Positions 9,091 to 18,168 of a DNA stretch of 43,925 nucleotides are shown piece after piece. This stretch comes from Planctomycetaceae bacterium. Its GTDB lineage: Bacteria > Planctomycetota > Planctomycetia > Pirellulales > Pirellulaceae. The stretch lies in the NCBI GenBank assembly GCA_002726245.1, contig PBSM01000248.1, positions 1-43,925 of the forward strand, read 5' to 3'. Both the position numbers and the translations under genes were made by a program. Positions within the stretch are counted from its first letter, which is position 1. Every line of letters starts with the position of its first letter. Below the pieces are notes generated by a model that saw only the letters and a program-made list of their open reading frames with translations, ran no database searches and was not told where the DNA came from.

Positions 9091-11514
9091 ATGGACAATC
9101 GTCATCGAGGACCGCGTCGCGATCGGCAAGATCTCTGGAGGCGACGAGCGCTCACACTCGTCCTCATCTTATTCACCGCAGTGACGATGTTGGCAAACCC
9201 CACACCCTGGACAGCTAAGGTGGTTGGCCAGGAGGAAGAAGGTGCGTTTGTAAGCTTGGAGGCGAAACTGAATGAGAAAGGCACGATCATGTTGCGTGAC
9301 GCGTCACTCGTCGCGTGGCTGTTCGCGATTCAGAAGGAATGGGGAGTCGATATCGTTGTCGGCAATGAGTTGGAGCGCGATGTCGTGAATGGGGCGTTCA
9401 CCGACACGACGTTGCGGGCAGTGCTTACATCGATTCTTTACTCACGCGGCTACGGCTACCGTCAGGTCGGCAAGAGCTTGTTGATCATGCGTTTGGACGA
9501 CATGACGATCAAGCCCGATCAACGCCCAATCCTCATTCCGCTGGACCTTCTCGATCCACAGGAGGTCGAAGCCAGCGTGCAGTTGCTCCTGTCTCAGACC
9601 GAGCAGATTCAATCGATCCCGTCGTCAAAGAGCCTGTTCATCATCGACTCGCCAGAAGTCATCGAACGTGTTCGGCGTTTCTTGAGCGAACTCGAAGAGC
9701 ACGCCCGGGGCTCCCGTGAGCGCGACCAAGCGAGATTACAGAGTGAACGAGCGGCGACCGCAGCACTTGCCAATCCGAACGGCACGGGAACGGCTGGGGC
9801 CGGTGGCGGAGCGGCGGGTGTTGATGTTGTTGAAATCGTAGAACACACGAAGATCTTTCGACTGCAATACGTGACAGCGGACGCAGTGGCAGAAGTCGTC
9901 GGCAACGTGCTCCCTGATGCGCGGGCCACGCCGATTGCCGACGACGGCAAGATCGTCATTACGGCGAATGACGAAAGCTTGACGTCCGCAGCAGAGCTCA
10001 TCGCCCAACTCGACAGACCTCGTAAACAGGTTCGCATCACCGCCTACATGTACGACGTCAACGTCGAAGTCATGGAAACGCTTGGGTTCAATTGGTCCAA
10101 CGCGGGGCGAGGCAGGATCAACGGCTCGGGCGATCCACAGTCGATCTTCAACTTCGACAGTAATTCGTTTCAGACAACCTCACCGGCTGCAGCCGCAACC
10201 GCCGCAGGTGGTGGGACGGCAGCTCCCACGGACCCACTCGCAGGCGGTACCGACCCGACAGCGACAGCAGCCACGGTGGCGGCGCCTGTAGTCGTCGGCC
10301 TGCTCACGTTCGGGCACCTAAGCCGGCACTTTGATCTGACTTCCACAATACAGACTCTTGAGCGAACAGACGGTGCTCGACTTCTGGCGCGCCCGAATAT
10401 CGTTGCTTACGACCGCGTGCAAGCTTCCTTCGAAAGCGTGCAAGAGATTCCCGTTCAACAACTGACTCAGACGAGCGAGGGCGGCAATATCGGCACGACC
10501 GAGTTCCGAGAGGCCGGGATCACTTTGACCGTCACACCAGAGATCATGATCGATAACTCGATACTGCTGCAAGTGACTCCTGAGTTCAGCGTCCTGAATG
10601 GCTTCAATAACGGGCAGCCAATCATCGACCGCCGTTCCGCGACGATGAGATTGCAGCTTGTCGATGGACAGGCTGCCATCATCGGCGGTCTCGTACGACG
10701 CAACGAGATTGAGTCGGACAGCGGTGTCCCCGGGATTATGCATTGGAAATACTTCGGTCGCTTGTTCCGAGGGCACCAAGCAACGGTCACCGAGAGCGAA
10801 CTGGTTGTGTTCATTCGCGCCGAAGTCATCGACGCCAGCTTTCCTGGAGACCCGCGGGATCAGATGGCTCATTCGACCGTCGAAGAAATGTTGAATCAGA
10901 TCCCGTATGCGAATCCGGCTCCCGTCGTCGCTACGTGTGCAGATCCTTACTGCCCCTATCACAACCCGCGGCCTCGTTTCACCGGAGATTATCCCGCAGA
11001 CTACAAGCACGGTCATGGTCATCAGTATCAGACGCCCACGCAGACCTATCAGCATGGTGAGCCGTATCAACAGGGAACCGAGTGGGCTCCCAGCGAGCCA
11101 CTCCCAGCGGTCAACATGCAATTGCCACCAGCAACTAGTCCAGACTTGCCCCCACCACCGGAGCCACCAGCCTCAACTACACCGGCTCCACCAGAGGATG
11201 GGCGCAACAGTGTTCACATCCCGCCACCGGTCTTTATCGACGAGATGGCTCGCCGATTCCGCAACGGCCGCGTCGCGATGCGCAGGTTGCCAAGCGTGAA
11301 CCGCGAGGGATCACGACAGGCACAACAACAGGCACCGATCGTCGTACTGCCCAATAGGCAAGCGGCCGCGCCCTTCAATCCGTCACGACTGCCGTATCAT
11401 CGGACGGCCAATGCAGGCGGCGGAATGCTGCCGCTTCCGCCAACCCAGCCGCAACCGCGTTCCGCCTCTTCACCTCCACGAAAGAACTGGCTAGAGAACC
11501 TCTTTCAGCGATGA
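9091..11514 (+). CDS. Secretin (GspD/PilQ family outer-membrane channel)
   Basis: An 807-residue secretin, the outer-membrane ring through which type II secretion substrates or pili pass. A basic leader and a hydrophobic segment (LTLVLILFTAVTMLANPTPW, about residues 23-42) form a signal peptide. An STN/N0-like domain follows (about 50-130), then two N-domains (about 150-205, and 250-312 ending NDESLTSAAELIAQLDRP). The secretin core spans about 315-600, with the typical TLERTDGARLLARPNI, the TVTPEI stretch and GQAAIIGGLVRR followed by SGVPG. The last 200 residues are Pro/Gln/His-rich and unlike the family. GGAGG lies four bases before the ATG. It follows the truncated ATPase in the same orientation, so a secretion operon is likely, but no GspF or pseudopilin gene is in the window. 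Confidence 0.88.
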   Translation: MDNRHRGPRRDRQDLWRRRALTLVLILFTAVTMLANPTPWTAKVVGQEEEGAFVSLEAKLNEKGTIMLRDASLVAWLFAIQKEWGVDIVVGNELERDVVNGAFTDTTLRAVLTSILYSRGYGYRQVGKSLLIMRLDDMTIKPDQRPILIPLDLLDPQEVEASVQLLLSQTEQIQSIPSSKSLFIIDSPEVIERVRRFLSELEEHARGSRERDQARLQSERAATAALANPNGTGTAGAGGGAAGVDVVEIVEHTKIFRLQYVTADAVAEVVGNVLPDARATPIADDGKIVITANDESLTSAAELIAQLDRPRKQVRITAYMYDVNVEVMETLGFNWSNAGRGRINGSGDPQSIFNFDSNSFQTTSPAAAATAAGGGTAAPTDPLAGGTDPTATAATVAAPVVVGLLTFGHLSRHFDLTSTIQTLERTDGARLLARPNIVAYDRVQASFESVQEIPVQQLTQTSEGGNIGTTEFREAGITLTVTPEIMIDNSILLQVTPEFSVLNGFNNGQPIIDRRSATMRLQLVDGQAAIIGGLVRRNEIESDSGVPGIMHWKYFGRLFRGHQATVTESELVVFIRAEVIDASFPGDPRDQMAHSTVEEMLNQIPYANPAPVVATCADPYCPYHNPRPRFTGDYPADYKHGHGHQYQTPTQTYQHGEPYQQGTEWAPSEPLPAVNMQLPPATSPDLPPPPEPPASTTPAPPEDGRNSVHIPPPVFIDEMARRFRNGRVAMRRLPSVNREGSRQAQQQAPIVVLPNRQAAAPFNPSRLPYHRTANAGGGMLPLPPTQPQPRSASSPPRKNWLENLFQR

Positions 11515-11574
11515 CCGGTGAGTGGCAGGAGTAGCCGCCTGAGGCTTCTATCGGCTTTACCCACATCTTCAGCC

Positions 11575-11766
11575 GCGCAGCGGCGACAGGATGTAGCCGT
11601 GGGCGTTAGCCCACGGAACATTCGCAACACGAACTCAAGCCCCGGAGGGGCGACATGGGGTGTCCCCGTCTCACGAATGTCACCCCTCCGGGGCTGTGCT
11701 TGTTCACGCGATACCATTTCCGGGGGTTTACACCCCCGGCTACATCCTTTCGTCCCTTCGGGACTA
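11575..11766. repeat. Cluster of four GC-rich hairpins
   Basis: The spacer between the secretin and the DUF1080 gene holds four separate palindromes. The first is CCGTGGGC/GCCCACGG at 11597-11616 with a 4-base loop. The second has an 18-bp stem with one mismatch, 11638-11655 pairing with 11678-11695, starting AGCCCCGGAGGGG. The third is CCGGGGGT/ACCCCCGG at 11720-11739. The fourth is GTCCC/GGGAC at 11752-11764. From general knowledge, similar CCGTGGGC and CCCCGGAGGGG palindromes recur between planctomycete genes. They lie between convergent genes and could act as terminators, or be a non-autonomous mobile repeat. No gene is seen in 11515-11808. Confidence 0.7.
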
Positions 11767-11808
11767 GGAGAAAATGTTGGTAAACCTAAAGGCTTCTATC
11801 ACGCGACC

Positions 11809-13220
11809 TTATTCCGAGCCGGCGCTCGTGACTTCGGATGTCAGCATCTTGATACTTACGTTCCGAAACTGCACCGGGTCGCTGTGGCCTGCGAAGCCGA
11901 AGTGACCGGCTGTGCGATCCTTTCCGGGATGCGGACGACCTCCCATGTATTCAGTTACCTGGGCGAGATCGGTGTCCAAGATCACTGTCCCGTTTAGCTC
12001 CACCCGGATCGTCGAGCCTTTCACAGCCACTTCCTGGAAGTTCCATTCGCCTGCGGCGCGGAGATAGCCACGGTAGGCGGGAACCATCCCATAAACGGAG
12101 GCGTGATACTGCCGCTGATCCAGCTTCGAGTACTTCTCCGCTTTGTTGTCGAGCACCTGCAGCTCGCACATGCCAACGTAGGCAGTATCGCCTGAGCCGG
12201 GATAGCGAACTGCGATGCCGTTGTTCCCTCCCTCCGGCAGCGTGAACTCAAAACGCGCCACAAAGTCCGAGTACTCTTCTTTAGTATGAATCGTTCCGCC
12301 CTTACCCGCTTTACACTTGATGCTGCCATCGACGACCTCGTAGTTTTCGACGGGACCGGCCCATCCTTCGAAGTCTTGACCATTGAACTTTGACTCGAAG
12401 CCGTCGTTGCCTTTGCTGGCCAGCAATTGGTTCGCTTCGTCGGCTGGGATTTCGCGGATGAAGACGTTGCGCCAGCGGATCTCGCCGCCGTGCGTTTGCA
12501 ACTGGATCGGCCCGCGTGCGAACAGCGACTTCGCTTGGTTATAGGAACCTGGAGTTTCCGCAGCAAACTCGTCGGGCTTTTGCTTGCTCCAGAAGTTCTC
12601 TAGCCGAGCGTGATCGACAACCAGCTTGTCGTTCAAGTAGACCGTCGTCCGCTCACCAACTTGCAGGATTCGGAAGCGATTCCATTCGCCGAACGGCTTG
12701 TCGGCGAGAACGAGTGGATCTTTGCCGAGCGATCTAGCCGAATTGTTCCACAACCCGCCAGATCCTTGTCCGCGCCGATCTTCCACTTGCCGCCTTCTTC
12801 CGTGTAGTCCCAGATCTGTACCTGAGGTGTTCCTCGCAGATAAATACCGCTGTCAGCTTGGGCAACGGTCTTGTAATCGATCCAGAATTCGATATCGCCG
12901 TAATCCTTGTCGGTCGTTAGATAAACACCATGGCCGTCATTGACCAATTCGCTCTCCTCGACGCTCCAATGCTGTTGAACATCCTCGAGGTCTTTCGCCC
13001 GTTTGGCCGCGGCATCCTCTTCGCTCATCGCCCAGAGTGCTCGCGGGTCGAAGTGCCCCATCCCATGCCAGCCGGCTAGATCTTGGCCGTTGAATAACGC
13101 AACGAATCCTTCCAGTGCTACGTTGTGCTTCTTGGCATCGTCTTGCGCGATGACTGCCGAACTGCTCACTAGAAGAGCGGACAGCGAGATAACGAATTGA
13201 GCGGAGCGTGTGAGCTGCAT
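11809..13220 (-). CDS. Exported tandem DUF1080 (3-keto-disaccharide hydrolase-like) protein, one frameshift
   Basis: Two minus-strand frames join into one protein of about 470 residues. A signal peptide (FVISLSALLVSSSAVIAQD) leads into a first DUF1080 domain with FVALFNGQDLAGWHGMG, then DIEFWIDYKTVAQADSGIYL and TPQVQIWDY. The frame changes at about 12764 between GADK and GSGGLWNN, where one G seems to be missing from a run of three. The second frame completes the first domain and adds a second one that begins FESKFNGQDFEGWAGPVENY and ends HFGFAGHSDPVQFRNVSIKML. DUF1080 proteins have a concanavalin-like jelly roll and include 3-keto-glycoside hydrolases, so a periplasmic sugar-degrading role is likely. 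GAGGA precedes the ATG at 13220. Confidence 0.82.
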
Positions 13221-13315
13221 TGGTCTATTCCTCAGCGTCGCGAATCGATCAGTTCAGGCAGACCGATAGCGTACGCGGCAGGCTGTTGACATGCAACTCG
13301 GCAGAAGCGCCCGAC

Positions 13316-13927
13316 CTACGTCGAGGCAGCCGTTGTTCGCTGCACCTCGATGACCCAATCGGGGGTCTCTCGCAAATAACACTCAATGTGCTTGCGCCGC
13401 GTGAAGTAGTAGACAGCGTTCAGACCCTGGAAGATGGCGCTCAGGACAATAACCGTCCCGTACACGGCCACAATCAGCCCTTTGTACAGATAGTCAAACT
13501 CTTCCAGTGATCCGAGTACCTGCCCAATCTCTGGATTCTCATCCAACTCGGCGGCTAAGGGACTTTCCGTCGTCAGCCCCGTGAACATCATCCAGACGCA
13601 ATAGGCCACGATGAACGCCAGGAATCCAAGCTGATTCCTCCCCAAGAACTTCGCGGCAGTCGGATCGAACAGCAAGAGCCGGTTGCGACCTTGAAATTCG
13701 TTATACGCAACGATGGCGAGCCCGGCGAAGACGAAGAAGCCAACAAGACTGAAGAGGGCGAACAGAGCCGAGCAAAGCGCAAAGATGGCCGATACCCAAC
13801 CGTTGAAATTCGCAACGCCCGCCGCTTTGCGGATCTTCTTCGCTCGCTCGTTCGCGGTAGCGAGCTCAGTATGATGCTCCGCCGCGAGCGGGCTATCGGA
13901 CCGTTCTGGTAATGTTGCAACACTCAT
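13316..13927 (-). CDS. Multi-pass membrane protein of unknown function
   Basis: A 203-residue protein with about four hydrophobic segments: AIFALCSALFALFSLVGFFV and FAGLAIVAYN near residues 45-75, LGFLAFIVAYCVWMMFTGL near 100-118, and GLIVAVYGTVIVLSAIFQGL near 148-168. The N-terminal 35 residues are charged and soluble, and the C-terminus after RRKHIECYL is also soluble. GGGAG lies eight bases before the ATG at 13927, so the start is well supported. I do not recognise a family; the sequence order recalls small planctomycete membrane proteins with no known role. It is divergent from the nitrilase-family gene, with a perfect palindrome in the 220 bases between them. Confidence 0.75.
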   Translation of the reverse strand: MSVATLPERSDSPLAAEHHTELATANERAKKIRKAAGVANFNGWVSAIFALCSALFALFSLVGFFVFAGLAIVAYNEFQGRNRLLLFDPTAAKFLGRNQLGFLAFIVAYCVWMMFTGLTTESPLAAELDENPEIGQVLGSLEEFDYLYKGLIVAVYGTVIVLSAIFQGLNAVYYFTRRKHIECYLRETPDWVIEVQRTTAAST

Positions 13928-14096
13928 CCGAGATGCTCCCCGTCGTAGATCCTTCAGCCCGCAAGCCGATCATCGCTCATTCCGCGCACGATCTGCACAA
14001 ACTTAGGCCACGATCGAGACGTTGGCAAAAGGAATCAGCCGCACCCCATCGCTCTCGCCGTGTTGCGAGCCTCGCGCGATACGACTAGAACACGTT

Positions 14097-14123
14097 GCAT
14101 CGTTTAAACTGGTTAAACGATGC
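14097..14123. promoter_or_regulatory. Perfect 11-bp inverted repeat upstream of the nitrilase gene, operator-like
   Basis: GCATCGTTTAA, a 5-base loop ACTGG, then TTAAACGATGC. The right arm ends 24 bases before the ATG at 14148, so a repressor bound here would cover the expected promoter or leader region. The sequence is AT-rich at its centre, unlike the GC-rich intergenic hairpins elsewhere in the window, and is not seen elsewhere in it. Operator is inference; a hairpin in the leader RNA is the alternative. Confidence 0.45.
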
Positions 14124-14147
14124 AGAGCCGCTGATCGAGGAATAGCC

Positions 14148-15119
14148 ATGCGAGACATCCGCGTTGCCGCCGCTCAGTTCGAGAATCGCGATAACGATCC
14201 AGCTTTCAATCTAAGCCGCATCCGTGAGCTAACACGCGCGGCGGTCGATCAAGGTGCGGAGATCGTTAGTTTTCACGAGGGCTGTATTCCTGGCTACACC
14301 TGGGTACAGCCGCTCACCAAAGACGAGTTGCTGGCAGTTGCGGAGCCAATCCCAGACGGTCCGTCTGTGTCCGAATTGACGAAGATCGCTGCCGAGTTCA
14401 GCGTCGTTGTCATGGCTGGAATGCTCGGGCGCGACGCAGAGCAGAACGTCTACAATACTTACGTTACCGTCGGCCCGGACGGCTTTATCACCAAGTTCCG
14501 TAAGTTGCACCCTTTCATCAACCCGCATTTGTCGCCGGGTAACGAGTACAACGTCATCGATTTGCTTGGTTGCAAGATCGGATTTCTGATCTGCTACGAC
14601 AACAACTTGCCTGAGAACGTCCGAATGACGGCCATGCTCGGCGCGGAGATTATCTTCATGCCGCACGTCACTTGTTGTTTGCCTTCCGCAATGCCAGGAC
14701 GCGGCACGGTCGATCGCGAATTATGGGATAACCGACACCGCAATCCTGTTCCGTTGCGTCAAGAGTTCCAAGGCCCGAAGGGTCGCGAGTGGTTGATGCG
14801 TTGGCTGCCGACACGCGCTTACGAAAACGGCGTCTACGCGGTTTACTCCAATCCCATCGGCTGGGATTACGACACGGTAAAGCCAGGGCTGGCGATGATT
14901 CTCGATCCATTCGGCGAAGTGCTTGTCGAGAGCGATGCATTGGAGGACGATGTCGTTGTCGGCTTGCTCACGCCGGAGAAGGTCGCGCAGTCCTCCGGCC
15001 AACGGTACTTAAGGGCCAGGCGTCCCGAGTTGTATGGCAAGCTTGTCGAGCTGCAAGAGTCAGTAACTCTGCCTGGCTGGAGTATGGAACACGAGAAGGC
15101 GGCAACAAAAGTCGAATAA
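14148..15119 (+). CDS. Nitrilase-family carbon-nitrogen hydrolase
   Basis: A 323-residue cytosolic member of the nitrilase superfamily, which hydrolyses nitriles, amides or carbamoyl groups through a Glu-Lys-Cys triad. The three residues are visible: Glu in FHEGCIPGYTW, Lys in KFRKLHPF, and Cys in FLICYDNNLPEN. The following region KPGLAMILDPFGEVLVES fits the family's C-terminal half. Length fits aliphatic amidase or carbamoylputrescine-amidase-like members, but the substrate cannot be read from sequence. The frame is open from 14022, yet GAGG at 14137-14140 places the start at the ATG of MRDIRVAAAQF, where family homology begins. The exported protein at 15135 starts 15 bases downstream, so the two are probably co-transcribed. 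Confidence 0.88.
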   Translation: MRDIRVAAAQFENRDNDPAFNLSRIRELTRAAVDQGAEIVSFHEGCIPGYTWVQPLTKDELLAVAEPIPDGPSVSELTKIAAEFSVVVMAGMLGRDAEQNVYNTYVTVGPDGFITKFRKLHPFINPHLSPGNEYNVIDLLGCKIGFLICYDNNLPENVRMTAMLGAEIIFMPHVTCCLPSAMPGRGTVDRELWDNRHRNPVPLRQEFQGPKGREWLMRWLPTRAYENGVYAVYSNPIGWDYDTVKPGLAMILDPFGEVLVESDALEDDVVVGLLTPEKVAQSSGQRYLRARRPELYGKLVELQESVTLPGWSMEHEKAATKVE

Positions 15120-15134
15120 CGATCCGGAGTTGAA

Positions 15135-16277
15135 ATGCTACGAACTCTCGCTCAGATGTTGGCGGCTTTGGTTCGACACGCCGTGCTTTGTACTCGGTAC
15201 TTAGTACGCAGTACTCAGCACTCGGTACTTAGCACTTGGAAATCAGTACTTTGTACTCAGTACTCAGCACTCGGAACTCAGTACTCAGCACGTCGTCGGT
15301 GCTGGAGTCTCGTCGGTGTTGCACTCGCCTTGGCTACGACAGCGAACTTGCTTCCTGCCGCGGAAGAGCTGACCTACGTCGGCTATCCCGACTGCATCGA
15401 GTTGAAGAACGAAACGACTCGCGTCGTGCTCTGCCCGGAAGCCGGCGGACGCGTTCTCGTTTATGCGATGAACGGTGAGAACTCCCTTTACTTGGAAGAG
15501 GAAGAGGCCGGCAAGCTGTACGTTCCGGGAACGACAGCATCGATGTCGGCAGGTCGTTTCGATATCGGTCCCGAAAAGATCATTCCTCGCCGCAACTTGC
15601 TTTGGTCCGGCAAATGGGCTGGCGAGATCACGGGCGAACGCTCGGCTCGCCTGACCAGCCAGAAGGACAAGGCGACCGGCACGCAGCTCATTCGCGACTT
15701 CGTTCTCGCTGATGACAGCACACACCTTGCCTGCAAACAAACGATTGCGAACATCTCGGATCAAACGACCGAGTGGTGTCACTGGAGTCGTACATTTGCC
15801 AAGGGCAACGGCATCTGCGTCATCCCGCTAACGCAGCCGAGCCGGTTTCCGAACAACTACGTGATGTATGAAGGCGGCGATCTGATTAACCTTCGCCCGA
15901 CCGATCCGCATATCAAGACTCGGGATGGCTTTCTGGAGATTACTAGCGTGCCGAAGCACCCGAAACTCGGCATGGATTCTCAGGCCGGCTGGTTCGCTTA
16001 TCTGATGCACAACGATTTGTGTTTCGTCAAACGCTATCGCGTCTATCCCGACCGCGTCTACAACGAAGTCGCGGGCCTCACGATTTCGATTTGGTATCCG
16101 GAAGATCGCCGCGTCGAGTTGGAGCCGATTGGCCCGCGCGAACGTTTGCGTCCCGGCGAATCGGCGTCGTTCACCGAAGACTGGTGGCTGTTGCCGCATG
16201 CGTATCCGAAGGAAGGCGAGCAGATCGACCTCCGACGGCTCGCGAAACTCGTCGAACGCGACGCCACGCACGACTAG
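15135..16277 (+). CDS. Exported aldose-epimerase-like (DUF4380-type) protein with heptamer-repeat leader
   Basis: A 380-residue protein whose mature part (from about residue 75) resembles galactose-mutarotase-type beta-sandwich proteins such as DUF4380: CIELKNETTRVVLCPEAGGRVLVY, then the STHLACKQTIANISDQTTEWCHW stretch and a C-terminal ESASFTEDWWLLP. A hydrophobic segment (WSLVGVALALATTANLLPAA) is a signal peptide but starts only at about residue 57. The 50 residues before it are mostly encoded by a 7-bp repeat array. GGAG lies five bases before the ATG at 15135, so translation very likely starts before the array. Function probably concerns a carbohydrate ligand outside the cytoplasm; this is inference. 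The segment names are based on pattern only. Confidence 0.72.
   Translation: MLRTLAQMLAALVRHAVLCTRYLVRSTQHSVLSTWKSVLCTQYSALGTQYSARRRCWSLVGVALALATTANLLPAAEELTYVGYPDCIELKNETTRVVLCPEAGGRVLVYAMNGENSLYLEEEEAGKLYVPGTTASMSAGRFDIGPEKIIPRRNLLWSGKWAGEITGERSARLTSQKDKATGTQLIRDFVLADDSTHLACKQTIANISDQTTEWCHWSRTFAKGNGICVIPLTQPSRFPNNYVMYEGGDLINLRPTDPHIKTRDGFLEITSVPKHPKLGMDSQAGWFAYLMHNDLCFVKRYRVYPDRVYNEVAGLTISIWYPEDRRVELEPIGPRERLRPGESASFTEDWWLLPHAYPKEGEQIDLRRLAKLVERDATHD
15183..15294 (+). repeat. Heptanucleotide tandem array, about 16 units, inside a coding start
   Basis: Sixteen consecutive 7-base units of the type GTACTCA (variants GTACTCG, GTACTTA, GCACTCG, GCACTTG, GTACTTT, GAACTCA and a few diverged ones). 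The array lies 48 bases after the ATG of the aldose-epimerase-like gene and just before its signal peptide. It is read as peptide VLCTRYLVRSTQHSVLSTWK and onward. Because 7 is not a multiple of 3, gain or loss of one or two units would shift the frame. Similar GTACT heptamer runs occur in planctomycete genomes, from memory. Confidence 0.85.
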
Positions 16278-16284
16278 CGATTTG

Positions 16285-17253
16285 ATGATCCGCCGCCGTA
16301 CAGTTCTCGTCAACGCTCCCAGCCGATTGCACTTCGGTTTGCTCTCGTTCGGGCATCCTGATGGTCGGCAATTTGGCGGAATCGGTGCGATGATCGACAA
16401 GCCGGGCGTCGCCGTTCGAGTTTCTCCGGCCGCAAGTTTTACATCGATCAACGATCCGGAGAATCGAATCCATGCGATCGCCGACGCTTGGCGAGAGTCC
16501 GTCTGGCAAGCGGACTTACCCCTGTGCGAGATCGAAGTGCTGGCCGCGCCACCGCTGCATACAGGGCTTGGCGTGGGGACGCAGCTCGCGCTCGCTGTCT
16601 CCTTGGCGCTGGACGCCTTTGATGAACGTGAGCCATGCGAAATCGAAGAGCTTGCGATCCGTGTCGGTCGAGGTGTCCGGTCGGCTGTGGGCACGTACGG
16701 GTTTCAGTGTGGTGGCTTGATCGCCGAGCTTGGCAAGCTTGATACCGAAGAGATCGCGCCGCTTTACGACTGGCACGCGATTCCCGAAGACTGGCGCTTC
16801 GTTTTGGTTTCGCCAAGCCACGAACCGGGCTTATCCGGCAACTCCGAACGGCAAGCCTTCGCCGAGCTTCCTCCAGTGCCCGCCAGCGTCACGGAGCAAC
16901 TGACGAAAGAGATCTGTGAGCAAATGCTTCCGGCGGCGGCGGACTCCGACTTCGATCGATTTAGCAACTCCCTGTACGAGTATGGCAATCTCGCCGGGTG
17001 GTGTTTTGAGAAGATCCAGGGCGGCGCTTACAACGGCGAGCGTGCCGAGCGGCTCGTCAAACTGATTCGTGAGCTAGGCATCCGCGGTGTCGGGCAGAGT
17101 TCTTGGGGGCCGACGCTCTTCGTTCTGTGTCGGAACGATTCCGATGCGCTGCAACTTCGCAATGAGTTGTTGAATGACCGCCATGCGGCTCCCACGGAAG
17201 TCGTGATCGCGCCACCTAATAACTCGGGTGCAACATTAATGGTCGAGCCGTAA
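16285..17253 (+). CDS. Beta-ribofuranosylaminobenzene 5'-phosphate synthase (GHMP family)
   Basis: A 322-residue protein of the beta-RFAP synthase family, which condenses PRPP with p-hydroxybenzoate or p-aminobenzoate as the first committed step of tetrahydromethanopterin synthesis. It shows the family's N-terminal APSRLHFGLLSFG and RQFGGIGAMIDKPG, the GHMP nucleotide-site-like PPLHTGLGVGTQLALAVSLAL, and the C-terminal RGVGQSSWGPTLFVL. The frame is open from 16129 inside the previous gene, but the ATG at 16285, eight bases after the stop of the previous gene, matches where homology starts. Planctomycetes are among the bacteria that keep the tetrahydromethanopterin C1 pathway. No other gene of that pathway is in the window; PdxJ and DapA follow. 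Confidence 0.85.
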   Translation: MIRRRTVLVNAPSRLHFGLLSFGHPDGRQFGGIGAMIDKPGVAVRVSPAASFTSINDPENRIHAIADAWRESVWQADLPLCEIEVLAAPPLHTGLGVGTQLALAVSLALDAFDEREPCEIEELAIRVGRGVRSAVGTYGFQCGGLIAELGKLDTEEIAPLYDWHAIPEDWRFVLVSPSHEPGLSGNSERQAFAELPPVPASVTEQLTKEICEQMLPAAADSDFDRFSNSLYEYGNLAGWCFEKIQGGAYNGERAERLVKLIRELGIRGVGQSSWGPTLFVLCRNDSDALQLRNELLNDRHAAPTEVVIAPPNNSGATLMVEP

Positions 17254-17339
17254 ACCTCGGCCCCATAGCTCAGACCGAAAGGCAGGTGTAAGATTGCGCG
17301 CGAACTACTTTTGCGCCCGGATGTCAAGTTGGTGTAATC

Positions 17340-18053
17340 ATGGCTGAACTCGGAGTAAACATCGATCACGTGGCGACCGTTCGTCAGGCAAGACGAACGT
17401 ACGAGCCAGACCCTGTCTGGGCGGCTGCGCTGGCGGAACTGGGTGGCGCGGACGGCATCACGATTCATCTACGAGAAGACCGCCGACACATTCAAGATCG
17501 TGATCTGCGACTGCTGCGCGAAACCGTCACCGTCAAGCTGAATCTGGAACTGGCGTGCGATCCGGGAGTGCTCGCGATTGCTTGCCAGACCAAGCCCGAT
17601 CAGGCAACCCTTGTGCCTGAGAAACGCGAAGAGGTCACGACCGAGGGTGGGCTGGATGCCGTTGGCAATCGAGAAGCGGTGGCGTCAGCGGTGAACAAGC
17701 TCCACGACGCCGGAATCTCGGTCAGCCTGTTCCTCGACCCGGATGCGGCCCAGATAGATGCCGCTGCTGAAATGGGCGTTGCTGCCGTCGAACTGCATAC
17801 TGGCCAATACGCGCTCGCGAAGGGAGCGGGGCAAGCGAATGAGCTGGAAACGCTTCGCCGAGCCGGAAGGAAGATTCGAGACCTCGGTATGACGTTGCAC
17901 GCCGGCCATGGGTTGAACTACCAAAATGTTCAGCCGGTCGATCGAATTCCCGATATGCACGAGCTGAATATCGGTCATAGCATCGTTTCGCGAGCCGTTA
18001 TGGTCGGAATGGAGCGAGCTGTACGCGAAATGAAGGCCCTGTTGTCCGACTGA
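17340..18053 (+). CDS. pdxJ: Pyridoxine 5'-phosphate synthase PdxJ
   Basis: A 237-residue TIM-barrel enzyme that joins 1-deoxy-D-xylulose 5-phosphate and 3-amino-2-oxopropyl phosphate to give pyridoxine 5'-phosphate, the last ring-forming step of the DXP-dependent vitamin B6 route. Family hallmarks are present in order: [15 protein letters not shown] at the start, [15 protein letters not shown] near residue 36, VKLNLELA near 63, [15 protein letters not shown] near 99, and [12 protein letters not shown] near 183, with [13 protein letters not shown] near 207. The length is normal for the family. It lies 86 bases after the beta-RFAP synthase gene and 115 bases before dapA, all on the same strand; whether they share a transcript is unknown. 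Confidence 0.96.
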   Translation: MAELGVNIDHVATVRQARRTYEPDPVWAAALAELGGADGITIHLREDRRHIQDRDLRLLRETVTVKLNLELACDPGVLAIACQTKPDQATLVPEKREEVTTEGGLDAVGNREAVASAVNKLHDAGISVSLFLDPDAAQIDAAAEMGVAAVELHTGQYALAKGAGQANELETLRRAGRKIRDLGMTLHAGHGLNYQNVQPVDRIPDMHELNIGHSIVSRAVMVGMERAVREMKALLSD

Positions 18054-18168
18054 CTCGCCCGCACTGTCGCTGCCCCTTTGCTGCAGCGCGCGGCAGCCTT
18101 TATCATGTGAAACGGTTCGGCCCGCCGTGAGGCCAACATCCCGCCTGCCTTTCGAAGATGATTGAACC

